This document shows, piece after piece, positions 1 to 6,189 of a DNA stretch of 12,509 nt. The notes under the pieces are model-generated. The model saw only the letters and a list, made by a program, of their open reading frames with translations. It ran no database searches and had not been told where the DNA came from. This DNA is from GCA-001856825 sp049965815. GTDB lineage: Archaea; Thermoplasmatota; Thermoplasmata; Thermoplasmatales; GCA-001856825. The first letter of the stretch is position 1, and every line of letters begins with the position of its first letter. The stretch lies in contig JBMFVV010000029.1 of the NCBI GenBank assembly GCA_049965815.1, positions 1 to 12,509 of the forward strand. The letters run 5' to 3'. A program made the position numbers and the translations under genes.

Positions 1-1
1 G

Positions 2-226
2 ACAGTGATCTCATACCTCCTCTACCCCGTGATGACTCCCTACCTTTACGCAGGCCTGAAATACACCATTTCCATTGTTATCCTCTCTTCCACTGCTTAT
101 TTTTACTGGATACTCAGGGGGTTCGGGAGGAGGATATCGAAGAGTTTGGAGTGGATTGCAGGTCCGCTACTACTTTCTGCAGTGGCATTTTACTTAACGT
201 TCTTGCAGGACTTTTGTCTCCCTTGA
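2..226 (+). CDS. 3' end of an unidentified hydrophobic protein (partial)
   Basis: This frame is open from the window edge to a stop at 226 and encodes about 74 residues with two strongly hydrophobic stretches (roughly residues 15-35 and 53-70) separated by a basic segment with the residues RGFGRRISKS. It could be the C-terminal end of a membrane protein that begins outside the window. It overlaps the UbiA fragment at 151-717 in a different frame. An alternative is that a frameshift near 205-210 joins it to that fragment, since FYLTFL would run into AGLLSPL and keep a helix going. Against this, the aspartate-rich first motif of UbiA (N-x3-D-x3-D) should lie in this stretch and does not. No family is recognised. 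Confidence 0.35.
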   Translation, partial: TVISYLLYPVMTPYLYAGLKYTISIVILSSTAYFYWILRGFGRRISKSLEWIAGPLLLSAVAFYLTFLQDFCLP

Positions 227-717
227 TACTTCTTCTATTTTATCTCTATCCAGTTACAAAAAAAATTCCAGTTTTAAGCCACTACATTCTTGGATTTTCG
301 ATAGGATCTATTCTTCTTGCTGGTTACATAGCTGCGAAAGATGCCTTTCCAAGCAGCCTAAATTTTTTCTATTTCATGATTTTCATATCACTCTGGATAG
401 CTGGATTTGATATACTTTATCAGCACCAGGATTACCTCTTTGACAGGACTGTCGGAATCAAGTCCATACCTGTAATATCTAATGGTAGGATAACCGTTCC
501 CCTCAGTGTCAACTATGTCATAGCTTTGATTTTCCTTTTCATTTTCTCTCTGGGAAATGTTTTGATACTCAGTGCTTCCTTTATAGTCTCTATTGTCATT
601 ATATCTGAAATTCTCATGTGGAAAAATTATGATTCCGATAGTCAGTTCAAATTATTCAATATTCCAGTGCCATTTATCCTCTTCGCAGGTCTTATATTGA
701 ATCTCTTCATAAAATGA
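151..717 (+). pseudogene. C-terminal half of a UbiA-family polyprenyltransferase, N-terminal half missing
   Basis: UbiA proteins are integral-membrane enzymes that attach a polyprenyl chain to an aromatic or similar acceptor in quinone, heme or lipid synthesis. The second aspartate motif is clear: GFDILYQHQDYLFDR at residues 85-99 (D87, D94, D98), followed by VGIKSIPV, the usual continuation in the UbiA/MqnP/MenA group. Upstream, LLSPLILLLFYLYPVTKK at residues 21-38 and SHYILGF match the middle helices. Five or six hydrophobic segments are visible. The family is normally about 280-300 residues; this ORF has 188 and lacks the first two helices and the first N-x3-D-x3-D motif. The frame is open upstream to the window edge, but that translation (rich in P, R and H) is not UbiA-like. 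With one of the two Mg-diphosphate motifs absent it should not be active. Which prenyl acceptor the ancestor used cannot be told. Confidence 0.6.
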
Positions 718-1316
718 AATAATGTGTTCCGTGACTCTTTTAATCTTACACTAAATATGTATCCAGCTACTCTGTCATTTGCCTCTATTTCACAGGTCTT
801 TTGGAACACTTCCATTCCTCGTGTTGAAGATATTCCACTGATCACTTCCTTCTCTTTCCCTTTGCTCTCCCTTAGAACTGGTATAACTATTGTACTCTCT
901 GCACATGATGAAATACCAAACACAAGGTTAGCCAAGTCGAGAACCAAATTGCCTGAATAGAAAGAAGGGACGAACAAAACCCAAGAACATTCAAGTTCCG
1001 ATTAAGGAGGCCGGGAGCGCATCGTTAGGATGTTCAATGAATTCCTCAGAAACAGGGATGTTATTGACGCTGTAGAGGGAAAGCACAATCCCGTACAGCA
1101 TGGTCAATATTCGGAATTGTTTGTAATATAGAAGAAACGGGAGGAAAAATGAAATGTAAGCTCTGTAAGATTTAAAGACTCACGTGAGTTAGGGAGAAAA
1201 GTCCAAGATTGAATTTACTTCGCTACGACTGGAATAATACTGACGCAATTGAAATTATTCAGATAGAAATGGAATAATTCAAAAATAAAAAAGTATGATT
1301 TGCTTCTAAGGGTCTT
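718..1316. other. About 600 bp without a convincing intact gene; ORF fragments
   Basis: Two stretches look like protein remnants. On the minus strand, 977 down to 724 can be read as a charged protein-like sequence (fragments VIPVLRESKGKEKEVISG and VRLKESRN) that begins with TTG and runs into the UbiA 3' end. On the plus strand, 1006-1128 can be read in frame as a charged peptide containing RERIVRMFNEFLRNRDVIDA, with no start codon near its beginning. At 1149 a strong GGAGG sits four bases before ATG-AAA-TGT-AAG-CTC-TGT, a CxxC-type start that stops after 8 codons. None is recognisable as a family. A perfect 12-bp palindrome ACTCACGTGAGT lies at 1178-1189, about what chance allows in a window this size. 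Confidence 0.4.
1281..1292 (-). terminator. T-rich archaeal terminator after the 88-aa gene
   Basis: Read on the minus strand this is TTTTTTATTTTT, starting about 25 bp after the TAG stop at 1317. Archaeal RNA polymerase terminates at such T-tracts. Just beyond it is a short inverted repeat, AATTATTC at 1253-1260 and GAATAATT at 1272-1279, which could form an 8-bp stem. Confidence 0.5.
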
Positions 1317-1583
1317 CTACTTTGAATAGAAGTTGCTGACTTCAAAGGCATTTATTTCCCATGTCGGGCCGAGTGAGCTAGCCACCTGCATCAGATGTTC
1401 CAGGGAATCCACTTTCCATAAGCATGTTGCATTGTTCTTGCCCTTTGCGAGGTCTATCGATTGAAGTTCTAGTCCTTGTGGAAGTTTGTTTGCTCTAGCC
1501 ATGTCTGTTACTTTTTTTGCAAATTCCATCACTTGGTTTGCCTGGCTATCCTTCCAGGTATGAATTACTACAACTGTTTTCAT
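1317..1583 (-). CDS. Small alpha/beta protein, 88 aa, function unknown
   Basis: The protein starts MKTVVVIHTWKDS, has a helix-like stretch (residues 14-31, VMEFAKKVTDMA), then LPQGLELQSIDLAKG, NNATCLWKVDS, a second helix (EHLMQVASSLG) and a last strand (WEINAFEV). This beta-alpha-beta-beta-alpha-beta order is that of a ferredoxin-like dimeric alpha/beta barrel (DUF3303-like or stress-responsive A/B barrel proteins); that resemblance is of pattern only. There are no cysteine clusters or obvious catalytic residues. The ATG at 1583 has no Shine-Dalgarno, but a TATA-like box lies about 25 bp upstream, fitting a leaderless mRNA, and a T-rich terminator follows. Its start overlaps the stop of an upstream 68-codon ORF as ATGA. 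Balanced composition and its own signals make it probably real and intact, in contrast to its surroundings. Confidence 0.7.
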   Translation of the reverse strand: MKTVVVIHTWKDSQANQVMEFAKKVTDMARANKLPQGLELQSIDLAKGKNNATCLWKVDSLEHLMQVASSLGPTWEINAFEVSNFYSK

Positions 1584-1786
1584 GAGTTAGTATTGGCTGA
1601 CGAAGTATATGAAGTTCTTGTATAAACAGGGTTGAATTTCGTTGCTTTCATAATACCGACGGCAGCAATAAAGGCATAAATAACTGCACACTGAAGATCT
1701 AAGAGCTTAACCGAAGAATAAAAAATGACATCAAATAATTCGTGAAGGCGAATAATCTCTGCTTTTCCCCGACCACGGTAAATCAT
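1580..1786 (-). CDS. Doubtful 68-aa ORF overlapping the 88-aa gene by ATGA
   Basis: The ORF opens MIYRGRGKAEIIRLHELFDV and has a hydrophobic middle (LLDLQCAVIYAFIAAVGIM). Its stop overlaps the next start as ATGA. Its own start overlaps, also as ATGA, the stop of a 24-codon ORF (1857-1783, MTDKFKETKND...). The RGRGKA string faintly recalls the RGRAI segment of Alba chromatin proteins, but the rest does not follow. The C-terminal third (low-complexity T/S/N) and the TATA box inside it for the next gene argue against an intact gene. It may be a decayed remnant or spurious. Confidence 0.2.
   Translation of the reverse strand: MIYRGRGKAEIIRLHELFDVIFYSSVKLLDLQCAVIYAFIAAVGIMKATKFNPVYTRTSYTSSANTNS
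1603..1612 (-). promoter_or_regulatory. TATA box for the 88-aa gene
   Basis: The minus-strand sequence TTCATATACT is centred about 25 bp before the ATG at 1583, the spacing expected if transcription starts at or near the A of the start codon. A second A/T-rich stretch (TTTATA, about 1620-1625) lies a little further upstream and could serve instead. Confidence 0.4.
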
Positions 1787-1853
1787 GTATATTCAGAAGT
1801 GAATATCGCGATTTCCCAATTACTATCATTTTTGGTCTCCTTGAATTTATCCG

Positions 1854-2248
1854 TCATTTGCAATATTTTGATTTGAATATCTTTCTGCTGCTTTCAGCGG
1901 CGGTAATGTCACTGAATACCGATAGTCCCATCGGAAATACAACTACAATCAGGTTTACGCGAGACAGAGAGAGAATAATGTATTTGCTACCATAGACTGG
2001 TGTCATTCTCGCAACATAGTATATGACTACAACAGGAATCAGTCTCATCGCGAGGGCCACCGCACTCCACAATAGATTTCAGTGTCTCCTTCTCGATAGT
2101 TTCAGTAAGGTAAGTACCCGGTTTCCGGCTGCGATTTTACCGGGAGGGCATCATAGATTGCAACCGCAATGAATGATGATAAGGTAAAGCTGACTTTAAT
2201 GACAATAGTCAAAATGCCAGTTACTAGATTCAATGACTGATACAGTGT
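1854..2248 (-). pseudogene. Frameshifted remnant of a membrane protein gene
   Basis: Three successive minus-strand frames each look coding. From 2248 to 2102 one reads a hydrophobic segment with GILTIVIKVSFTLSSFIAVA followed by IYDALPVKSQPETG. From about 2110 a shifted frame gives TYLTETIEKETLKSIVE. From 2072 to 1854 a third frame gives two hydrophobic helices (AMRLIPVVVIYYVARM and VNLIVVVFPMGLSVF) and a basic tail. Joined, they would make a membrane protein of about 130 residues with three helices. No intact start is present: the last ORF would need TTG. The family is not recognised. The alternative is chance open frames in A/T-rich DNA. Confidence 0.35.
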
Positions 2249-2356
2249 CTATGGTTAAGCCAATTCTGCTTTCCACATCCACTATAAAAGAGTCTTTTTC
2301 ATTTCTTAGTCGGTAGTTTTACACTCATTTGGTAAAAGCAATCTCTTTAAGTCTGG

Positions 2357-2367
2357 TTAATATATTA
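2357..2367 (+). promoter_or_regulatory. TATA box upstream of the 26-aa/142-aa ORFs
   Basis: TTAATATATTA is the strongest TATA-like match in this gap. A start of transcription about 25 bp downstream (near 2388) would give a leader of about 20 nt before the ATG at 2411, containing AAGTGATA, a partial match to the archaeal Shine-Dalgarno GGTGAT. Confidence 0.4.
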
Positions 2368-2410
2368 CTCATAATAGCAGTGGAATAGGTTGAAGAAAAG
2401 AAGTGATAGG

Positions 2411-2491
2411 ATGACAGGTAACGGGTCTGACACTGTAACCACGTCAGAGCACCATGGTACGTGGATGACAGCTACTGATATGGAGAAATGA
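2411..2491 (+). CDS. Possible 26-aa small protein upstream of a membrane protein
   Basis: This short ORF encodes a polar peptide beginning MTGNGSDTVTTSEHHGTWMT and ending ATDMEK. It sits 7 bp before the ATG of the 142-aa membrane protein and downstream of a good TATA box with a partial Shine-Dalgarno (AAGTGATA). If the transcript starts where the TATA box predicts, this is its first ORF. It might be a small protein, a regulatory leader peptide coupled to the next gene, or chance. No family is recognised; the His-His pair and Ser/Thr richness are the only notable features. Confidence 0.3.
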   Translation: MTGNGSDTVTTSEHHGTWMTATDMEK

Positions 2492-2498
2492 AGCAGAG

Positions 2499-2927
2499 AT
2501 GATTCAGAAATTCAATAAGACATCCAGATACTTGTTGATTACTGTTCTCCTTCTGTTGACGATACAGTACGTACTGGGTATGATCGCGAACATATATGCA
2601 CTTCCCCCCTACGACGCTTCCAATATAGGTGTCCATTATGTTAACGGTTATGTAGTGACATTAATGGGACTTTTAACTCTCATTTTCGTAGCTTTTTCAC
2701 GACGAATAAGTGCAATTTCTATGTCAACCATAGGATTTGTCTCAATCGTACTCGCTGGAGAATCAGGAAGGGGATTTGCATTCTTATCACAGCATAATGG
2801 ACTATACTCACTCCTGATGGCTCTCTTCTGGCTCCTTTCCTTCAGCTCTTATTTCGTTGCCCTATTTTTGGTCTCTTCACGTTCCCCTAAAAACCATACA
2901 ACAGACAAGGTTGAAAATCATGCCTGA
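2499..2927 (+). CDS. Four-helix integral membrane protein, 142 aa, function unknown
   Basis: Four hydrophobic segments are visible at about residues 11-33, 48-66, 73-88 and 102-125, with a short basic, polar C-terminal tail. The first loop (YALPPYDASNIGVHYVNGY) contains His and Tyr residues before helix 2, and an AGESGRGFAF turn follows helix 3. This resembles a recurring type of small archaeal four-helix membrane protein, but I cannot attach a function; the few loop histidines would not make a convincing heme site. The ATG at 2499 follows AGCAGAG, a weak ribosome site, so translation may be coupled to the 26-codon ORF ending 7 bp upstream. A second out-of-frame ATG at 2920 overlaps its end and opens a broken downstream gene. 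Confidence 0.72.
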   Translation: MIQKFNKTSRYLLITVLLLLTIQYVLGMIANIYALPPYDASNIGVHYVNGYVVTLMGLLTLIFVAFSRRISAISMSTIGFVSIVLAGESGRGFAFLSQHNGLYSLLMALFWLLSFSSYFVALFLVSSRSPKNHTTDKVENHA

Positions 2928-3199
2928 ACCTGATACAGATTGATCAGTTTGAGAAAGCCTACCGTGAATTTCAAGGTATGAGGAATCTACTCAATTCCTA
3001 TCAGATCTACAGACTTCTTCGGCACTATAGTTCTTTACATCATACTTATTGATCTTTCCTCTGTAGTTATTTCTTTCTTTATGTCAATAACTATAACTGA
3101 ACTTTCAGATTTTCCATGAGTGATTCACAAAGAAAGGAACTGCTTGTGGCTTTTTTGTTTAGATTGAACAGAAACCATGTCAGTAGGAAGATTGCTTAG
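2920..3199 (+). pseudogene. Frameshifted remnant of a small gene overlapping the membrane protein's end
   Basis: An ATG at 2920, inside the 142-aa gene's last codons, opens MPEPDTD and stops at once. A one-base shift continues it as DQFEKAYREFQGMRNLLNSY and QIYRLL up to about 3020. A second shift gives a hydrophobic helix, GTIVLYIILIDLSSVVISFF, ending near 3119. An ATG at 3116 overlaps that stop as ATGA and gives MSDSQRKELLVAFLFRLNRN before stopping at 3199. The charged-then-hydrophobic order and the overlapping start suggest a former operon partner of the 142-aa protein that has lost its frame at two points. The family is not recognised. Sequencing indels would look the same. Confidence 0.42.
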
Positions 3200-3240
3200 A
3201 TTTTGGGAAAGTGATTTTTATCATAAAGGACTAAGATACC

Positions 3241-3248
3241 TATAAATA
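3241..3248 (+). promoter_or_regulatory. TATA box for the 169-aa gene
   Basis: TATAAATA, preceded by ACC, is centred about 32 bp before the ATG at 3277. Initiation about 25 bp downstream would leave a leader of only a few bases, so the mRNA is probably nearly leaderless; no Shine-Dalgarno is present before the ATG. Confidence 0.55.
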
Positions 3249-3276
3249 GTGTATGTAGCATCTTATTCAAGACTAA

Positions 3277-3786
3277 ATGAACGACAACAATGAACAAATG
3301 CTTGGGATGATTCTATACACTGCGATTTCTCCTGACTACCTCCTTAGGTCTATTGTCTTTACAGACAAACGTGTCATTGAGATACCTCTTTCAAAGTTGA
3401 GTGAATTCATAGGAAAAGTTGGACAATTGCCGTCAGTTGCGGCCTTCCTTCTTGAAGCTGCAAATCCGGGGATGTTCATGGGTCTTGGAACGGTAGTTGG
3501 AGTGAAGATGTGGAAGAATCTAAAGAAGGATACGGAAGGGAAGAAATCTGTAATTATAACAGAAACGCCACTTTTGCAAGAGACGGCAAGTATGGGTATA
3601 AGGGAGCTGCCATACGAGAGAATAAACGTAGTGAAGATCAAGAAAATGCCATTAAGCGAAGATGCATACCTCAATTTGGGGGCTGGTTTCATTCACAGCA
3701 AAAACATAGTGTTCAAGGGCAATGAAATGGATGATGTGAGGAGACTGGTTGAGAGGACACCCCTCTCATCGAAGATTCAGCAGTAA
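3277..3786 (+). CDS. Conserved-looking 169-aa protein, possible PH-like domain
   Basis: The N-terminal 40 residues read as beta strands with the motif IVFTDKRVIEIPL at 26-38, the type of 'this is the induced/expressed form' strand seen in bacterial/archaeal PH-like domains. A Gly/Ala/Met-rich hydrophobic stretch follows (residues 52-77, AAFLLEAANPGMFMGLGTVV), perhaps a membrane-associated hairpin. Then come further strands: SVIITETPLL (91-100), ELPYERINVVKIKKMP (110-125) and NIVFKGNEMDDVRRLVER (143-160). The repeated strand-turn layout would suit a PH-like fold interrupted by an insert, but this is inference. No catalytic motif is visible. It is monocistronic with its own TATA box. A coding-looking sequence in another frame overlaps its end and continues to 3929, so its true C-terminus may have been different. 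Confidence 0.72.
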   Translation: MNDNNEQMLGMILYTAISPDYLLRSIVFTDKRVIEIPLSKLSEFIGKVGQLPSVAAFLLEAANPGMFMGLGTVVGVKMWKNLKKDTEGKKSVIITETPLLQETASMGIRELPYERINVVKIKKMPLSEDAYLNLGAGFIHSKNIVFKGNEMDDVRRLVERTPLSSKIQQ

Positions 3787-3932
3787 TCCACGTTGATCCT
3801 ACAAGCATAGTGAAAGAATCGTTAATTGCAGATTCTATGAATTGCGATGACGAAAACTCAATCACTTTAGAGATAACTTATACAATTACTATACCCGGAA
3901 CCCTTGGCAGTGAAATAGATTTCTTTCATTGA
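3753..3932 (+). pseudogene. Out-of-frame coding-like segment after the 169-aa gene
   Basis: From 3753 to a TGA at 3930-3932 one frame is open and reads like protein: EDTPLIEDSAVIHVDPTSIV, KESLIADSMNC, then a strand-rich end ITLEITYTITIPGTLG. It has no suitable start codon and begins inside the end of the 169-aa gene, in a different frame. Either the 169-aa protein once continued here and has been cut short by a frameshift, or this is the remnant of a separate gene. The remaining 90 bp to the next gene hold only A/T-rich sequence. Confidence 0.33.
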
Positions 3933-4024
3933 AATGCGTGCTATTCTAGAAATCATATAGGTATAACGGTGAAAAAACTCACCTTTGGGGGAACGTTCTA
4001 ATCCATAAAGGGGATAATAGGGGC

Positions 4025-4579
4025 ATGACCCCGAGTATGATCATTCTTCAAGGGGGAGAAAATGTAAAGATGAGGACTCAGAGTTCTTTATTTAGAGAAC
4101 TAGTCTCAAACGGCAATGTGAACAGTATTCTTATAATTCCTTGGACTACTGATTCTCTGGAAAAGGAATACAGTTACAGAGAGATATATCTGAGTTATTT
4201 TAGAGACATGGGCTTCCAGCACGTAGATTTCATTGAAAGGAATGATTCAGAGATTGAGATTGAACAGAAGTTCTCAATATCAGACGTACTTTACTTACCA
4301 GGTGGAGATCCTATAACTCTAAAAAAAGAAATTGAGAGTAAATCATTACAGCGAAGGATATCAGGTTTTGGTGGCATTGTGATAGGAAATTCCGCTGGTG
4401 CGATAGTACTTGCAAATTGTGGATATGCAAGTGGGGAACTATACAAGGGCTTTGGAATAATCGATCTGAATATTGAAGTACATTCTAGCCCCAGAAAGTT
4501 CAATATAAATGGAGATTGTGAGGCCACGATTATAGGTATCCCGGAGGACGAATGGATCATCATTCGCACTGCCAAATAA
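4025..4579 (+). CDS. Peptidase S51 / dipeptidase E-like protein
   Basis: The family comprises serine peptidases with a class I glutamine-amidotransferase-like fold (dipeptidase E, cyanophycinase). Visible landmarks are an N-terminal strand MIILQGGENV, ILIIPWTT at 35-42, LYLPGGDPITL at 89-99 (the usual GG-N/D turn), and the nucleophile elbow VIGNSAGAIVL at 119-129 with Ser123. H153 in NIEVHSSP is the likely catalytic histidine. The family runs to about 200-230 residues; here the end (GIPEDEWIIIRTAK) is somewhat early, and a shifted frame continues 18 codons further. Two starts are possible: ATG 4025 lies in the loop of a GGGG/CCCC hairpin (4020-4032), and ATG 4037 would remove MTPS and open directly on the first strand. 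It is probably cytoplasmic, acting on dipeptides or a related small peptide; substrate unknown. Confidence 0.72.
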   Translation: MTPSMIILQGGENVKMRTQSSLFRELVSNGNVNSILIIPWTTDSLEKEYSYREIYLSYFRDMGFQHVDFIERNDSEIEIEQKFSISDVLYLPGGDPITLKKEIESKSLQRRISGFGGIVIGNSAGAIVLANCGYASGELYKGFGIIDLNIEVHSSPRKFNINGDCEATIIGIPEDEWIIIRTAK

Positions 4580-4628
4580 TGGCGTTAGTAGGGATATTCT
4601 GTTGAGAGATGTAATAACCTCTGGATAG
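4572..4628 (+). other. Out-of-frame continuation of the S51 C-terminus
   Basis: In the frame one base off from the S51 gene, 4572-4628 reads PNNGVSRDILLRDVITSG and then stops. This would add about 18 residues and bring the protein closer to normal family length. It suggests a one-base indel near codon 182, but the family's C-terminus is variable and this could be chance. Confidence 0.3.
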
Positions 4629-4707
4629 AAAGCAAATGACCTTTGCCTACAGCCCTATAACCTTCACCTAAGTGATAAGGTCAAGTGTTTAATGTTCCTC
4701 TCGTTCT

Positions 4708-4895
4708 TGCTCCTTCTACAAGAATTTCGCTCTTGAGAGAGCTAAGAAAGTGGAAACACCTTCATTGATTATAGGCATTATTCAGCTGATTCCGAAAGAG
4801 TAATTCCTGAAATACTTCTCACAATTGCCTACGTGAAGATTCGCTATTCATTGGAAAACTATGCAAGACAACTTCTCCATAACCCTTCCATCTGA
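4708..4895 (+). pseudogene. Frameshifted gene fragment
   Basis: One frame from 4708 to 4803 reads CSFYKNFALERAKKVETPSL followed by IIGIIQLIPKE and a stop. Another frame, open from 4746 to 4895, reads DSERVIPEILLTIAYVKIRY then SLENYARQLLHNPSI from about 4790 onward. Joined near 4795 they make about 60 residues of helix-rich, charged protein. No start codon is clear upstream, and 4640-4707 has stops in all three forward frames. No family is recognised. The remaining bases to 4983 show only A/T-rich sequence. Confidence 0.35.
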
Positions 4896-4983
4896 TACAC
4901 GAATGTCATTATTCTTCATATTTGGATATTAAAAAGTTTGACGAATGACTGTTTCCAGTATTACTTATTGTAAATGTGCAACA

Positions 4984-6099
4984 TCATCTATTTAAGTCGG
5001 CATAGAGAGCCCCTACAAACTTGGCAATTGCGGGCGATGCTGTGAGTCCTGGGGACTCAATGCCTATTAAATTGAAAAATCCTGGAAAGCCACGTTCTCC
5101 CTCTTCTTTTATCGCGAAATCCCTAAAGCCATCGTTCGGTCCTTGTAGCTTTGGTCTAACGCCCGAAGAGTCTTCCTCTATACGCATGCTGACTATAGAT
5201 GGCAGGTAGCTGCTGACATCCTTTCTGAAATCTTCCATGCTTGATTCAACTGTGTAATCTATTTTTGAAACATAATATGTATTTGGCCCCATTTTCACAG
5301 ACCCTGACAGATCTGGGGTAAGATGAATACCGAGCCCTGGCCCTGTAGGTACCGGGTAAACTAAGTGTGTTACCGGTGGCCTGTCAACTATCCTGAAATA
5401 ATCACCTTTACAAAAATGGAGTCGATATCCTAGTCCATCAATGTCCATTCCTACCATTTCTGCTATCCTGTCAGCTCCCAGTCCTGCAGAATTTATAATA
5501 GTATTGGCCATCAAAACGAATTTATTTTCTCCACTCTTAGCTCCTATTTCGTATCCTGAATCCGTCTTTTTAATAGATGTCACTTCCGTGTTAGTTGCGA
5601 TAACACCTTCATTTATTTGCGTAATTGATTGGTAATACTCCATCAGATATTCTGGCTCTATAATTCCAGACGATGGAGAGAATAGGGCTTCGTCTGCTCT
5701 TACAGCAGACTCCATCTTCCTCACATCATCTGAATCAAGCAGTTCAAGCCCCTCAACGCCATTTTCTTCTCCCTGTTTCTTGAGCCTTTCGATTTCTGTA
5801 ATTTCGCTTTCATCGTTGGCCACTGTCAACTTTCCAAGCTTCTTGAATGGTATTTCTCTCCGCGTGCAGATATCATAGATCATTTCATTCCCTGCAACGC
5901 ACAGTTTTGCTTTTAGTGAGTTCTTGGGATAGTGAATACCGGAATGAACTACGCCGCTGTTATGACTGCTCGCTTCCTGCCCTATTCTCTTGTTCTTCTC
6001 GAAAACAAATACCCCCTGGTTGTCTTTCGATAATTCTGCTGCAATTGCAAGTCCCACAACACCTCCCCCGATGATTACGATGTTTGCTCTTTCCAGCAT
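4984..6099 (-). CDS. FAD-dependent oxidoreductase, L-2-hydroxyglutarate oxidase (LhgO)-like
   Basis: The protein belongs to the DAO/LhgO group of flavoproteins that oxidise 2-hydroxy or amino acids. An N-terminal Rossmann fold shows VIIGGGVVGLAIAAEL at 8-23 (GxGxxG) with E34 ending the second strand to bind the FAD ribose. NSGVVHSGIHYP at 47-58 followed by SLKAKLCVAG is the typical LhgO segment. NSAGLGAD lies at 203-210, KGDYFRI at 231-237, GVRPKL at 313-318 and IGIESPGLTASPAIA at 345-359 closes the FAD site. At 371 residues it is near the usual length of about 370-400. The ATG at 6099 is preceded by GGTCA, a short ribosome site. It lies 90 bp after the second ABC gene in the same direction, so it may be co-transcribed with the exporter, though it could have its own promoter (CTTTAAAG near 6168-6178). 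L-2-hydroxyglutarate is the best guess of substrate; glycerol-3-phosphate or glycine-type substrates remain possible. Confidence 0.85.
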   Translation of the reverse strand: MLERANIVIIGGGVVGLAIAAELSKDNQGVFVFEKNKRIGQEASSHNSGVVHSGIHYPKNSLKAKLCVAGNEMIYDICTRREIPFKKLGKLTVANDESEITEIERLKKQGEENGVEGLELLDSDDVRKMESAVRADEALFSPSSGIIEPEYLMEYYQSITQINEGVIATNTEVTSIKKTDSGYEIGAKSGENKFVLMANTIINSAGLGADRIAEMVGMDIDGLGYRLHFCKGDYFRIVDRPPVTHLVYPVPTGPGLGIHLTPDLSGSVKMGPNTYYVSKIDYTVESSMEDFRKDVSSYLPSIVSMRIEEDSSGVRPKLQGPNDGFRDFAIKEEGERGFPGFFNLIGIESPGLTASPAIAKFVGALYADLNR

Positions 6100-6189
6100 T
6101 GACCATTGTGAAATGCAATCTCCTGAATGTCTTTTTTGCTTCTATTCAAACCCTTCACAAATCCGCTTCTTTAAAGAGAGCTTATTTTG

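Noticed and set aside
724..977. Opposing ORFs over 724-960 (plus) and 642-977 (minus)
   Set aside because: The minus reading looks more protein-like, but it starts with TTG, runs into the UbiA 3' end and matches no family I know. I kept it only as a remark on the gap.
1178..1189. Perfect palindrome ACTCACGTGAGT as a possible operator
   Set aside because: A 12-bp perfect palindrome is expected a few times by chance in a window of this length, and no intact gene starts beside it.
1580..1786. Alba-like chromatin protein, suggested by RGRGKA
   Set aside because: Only a six-residue resemblance; the flanking sequence does not follow the Alba fold pattern.
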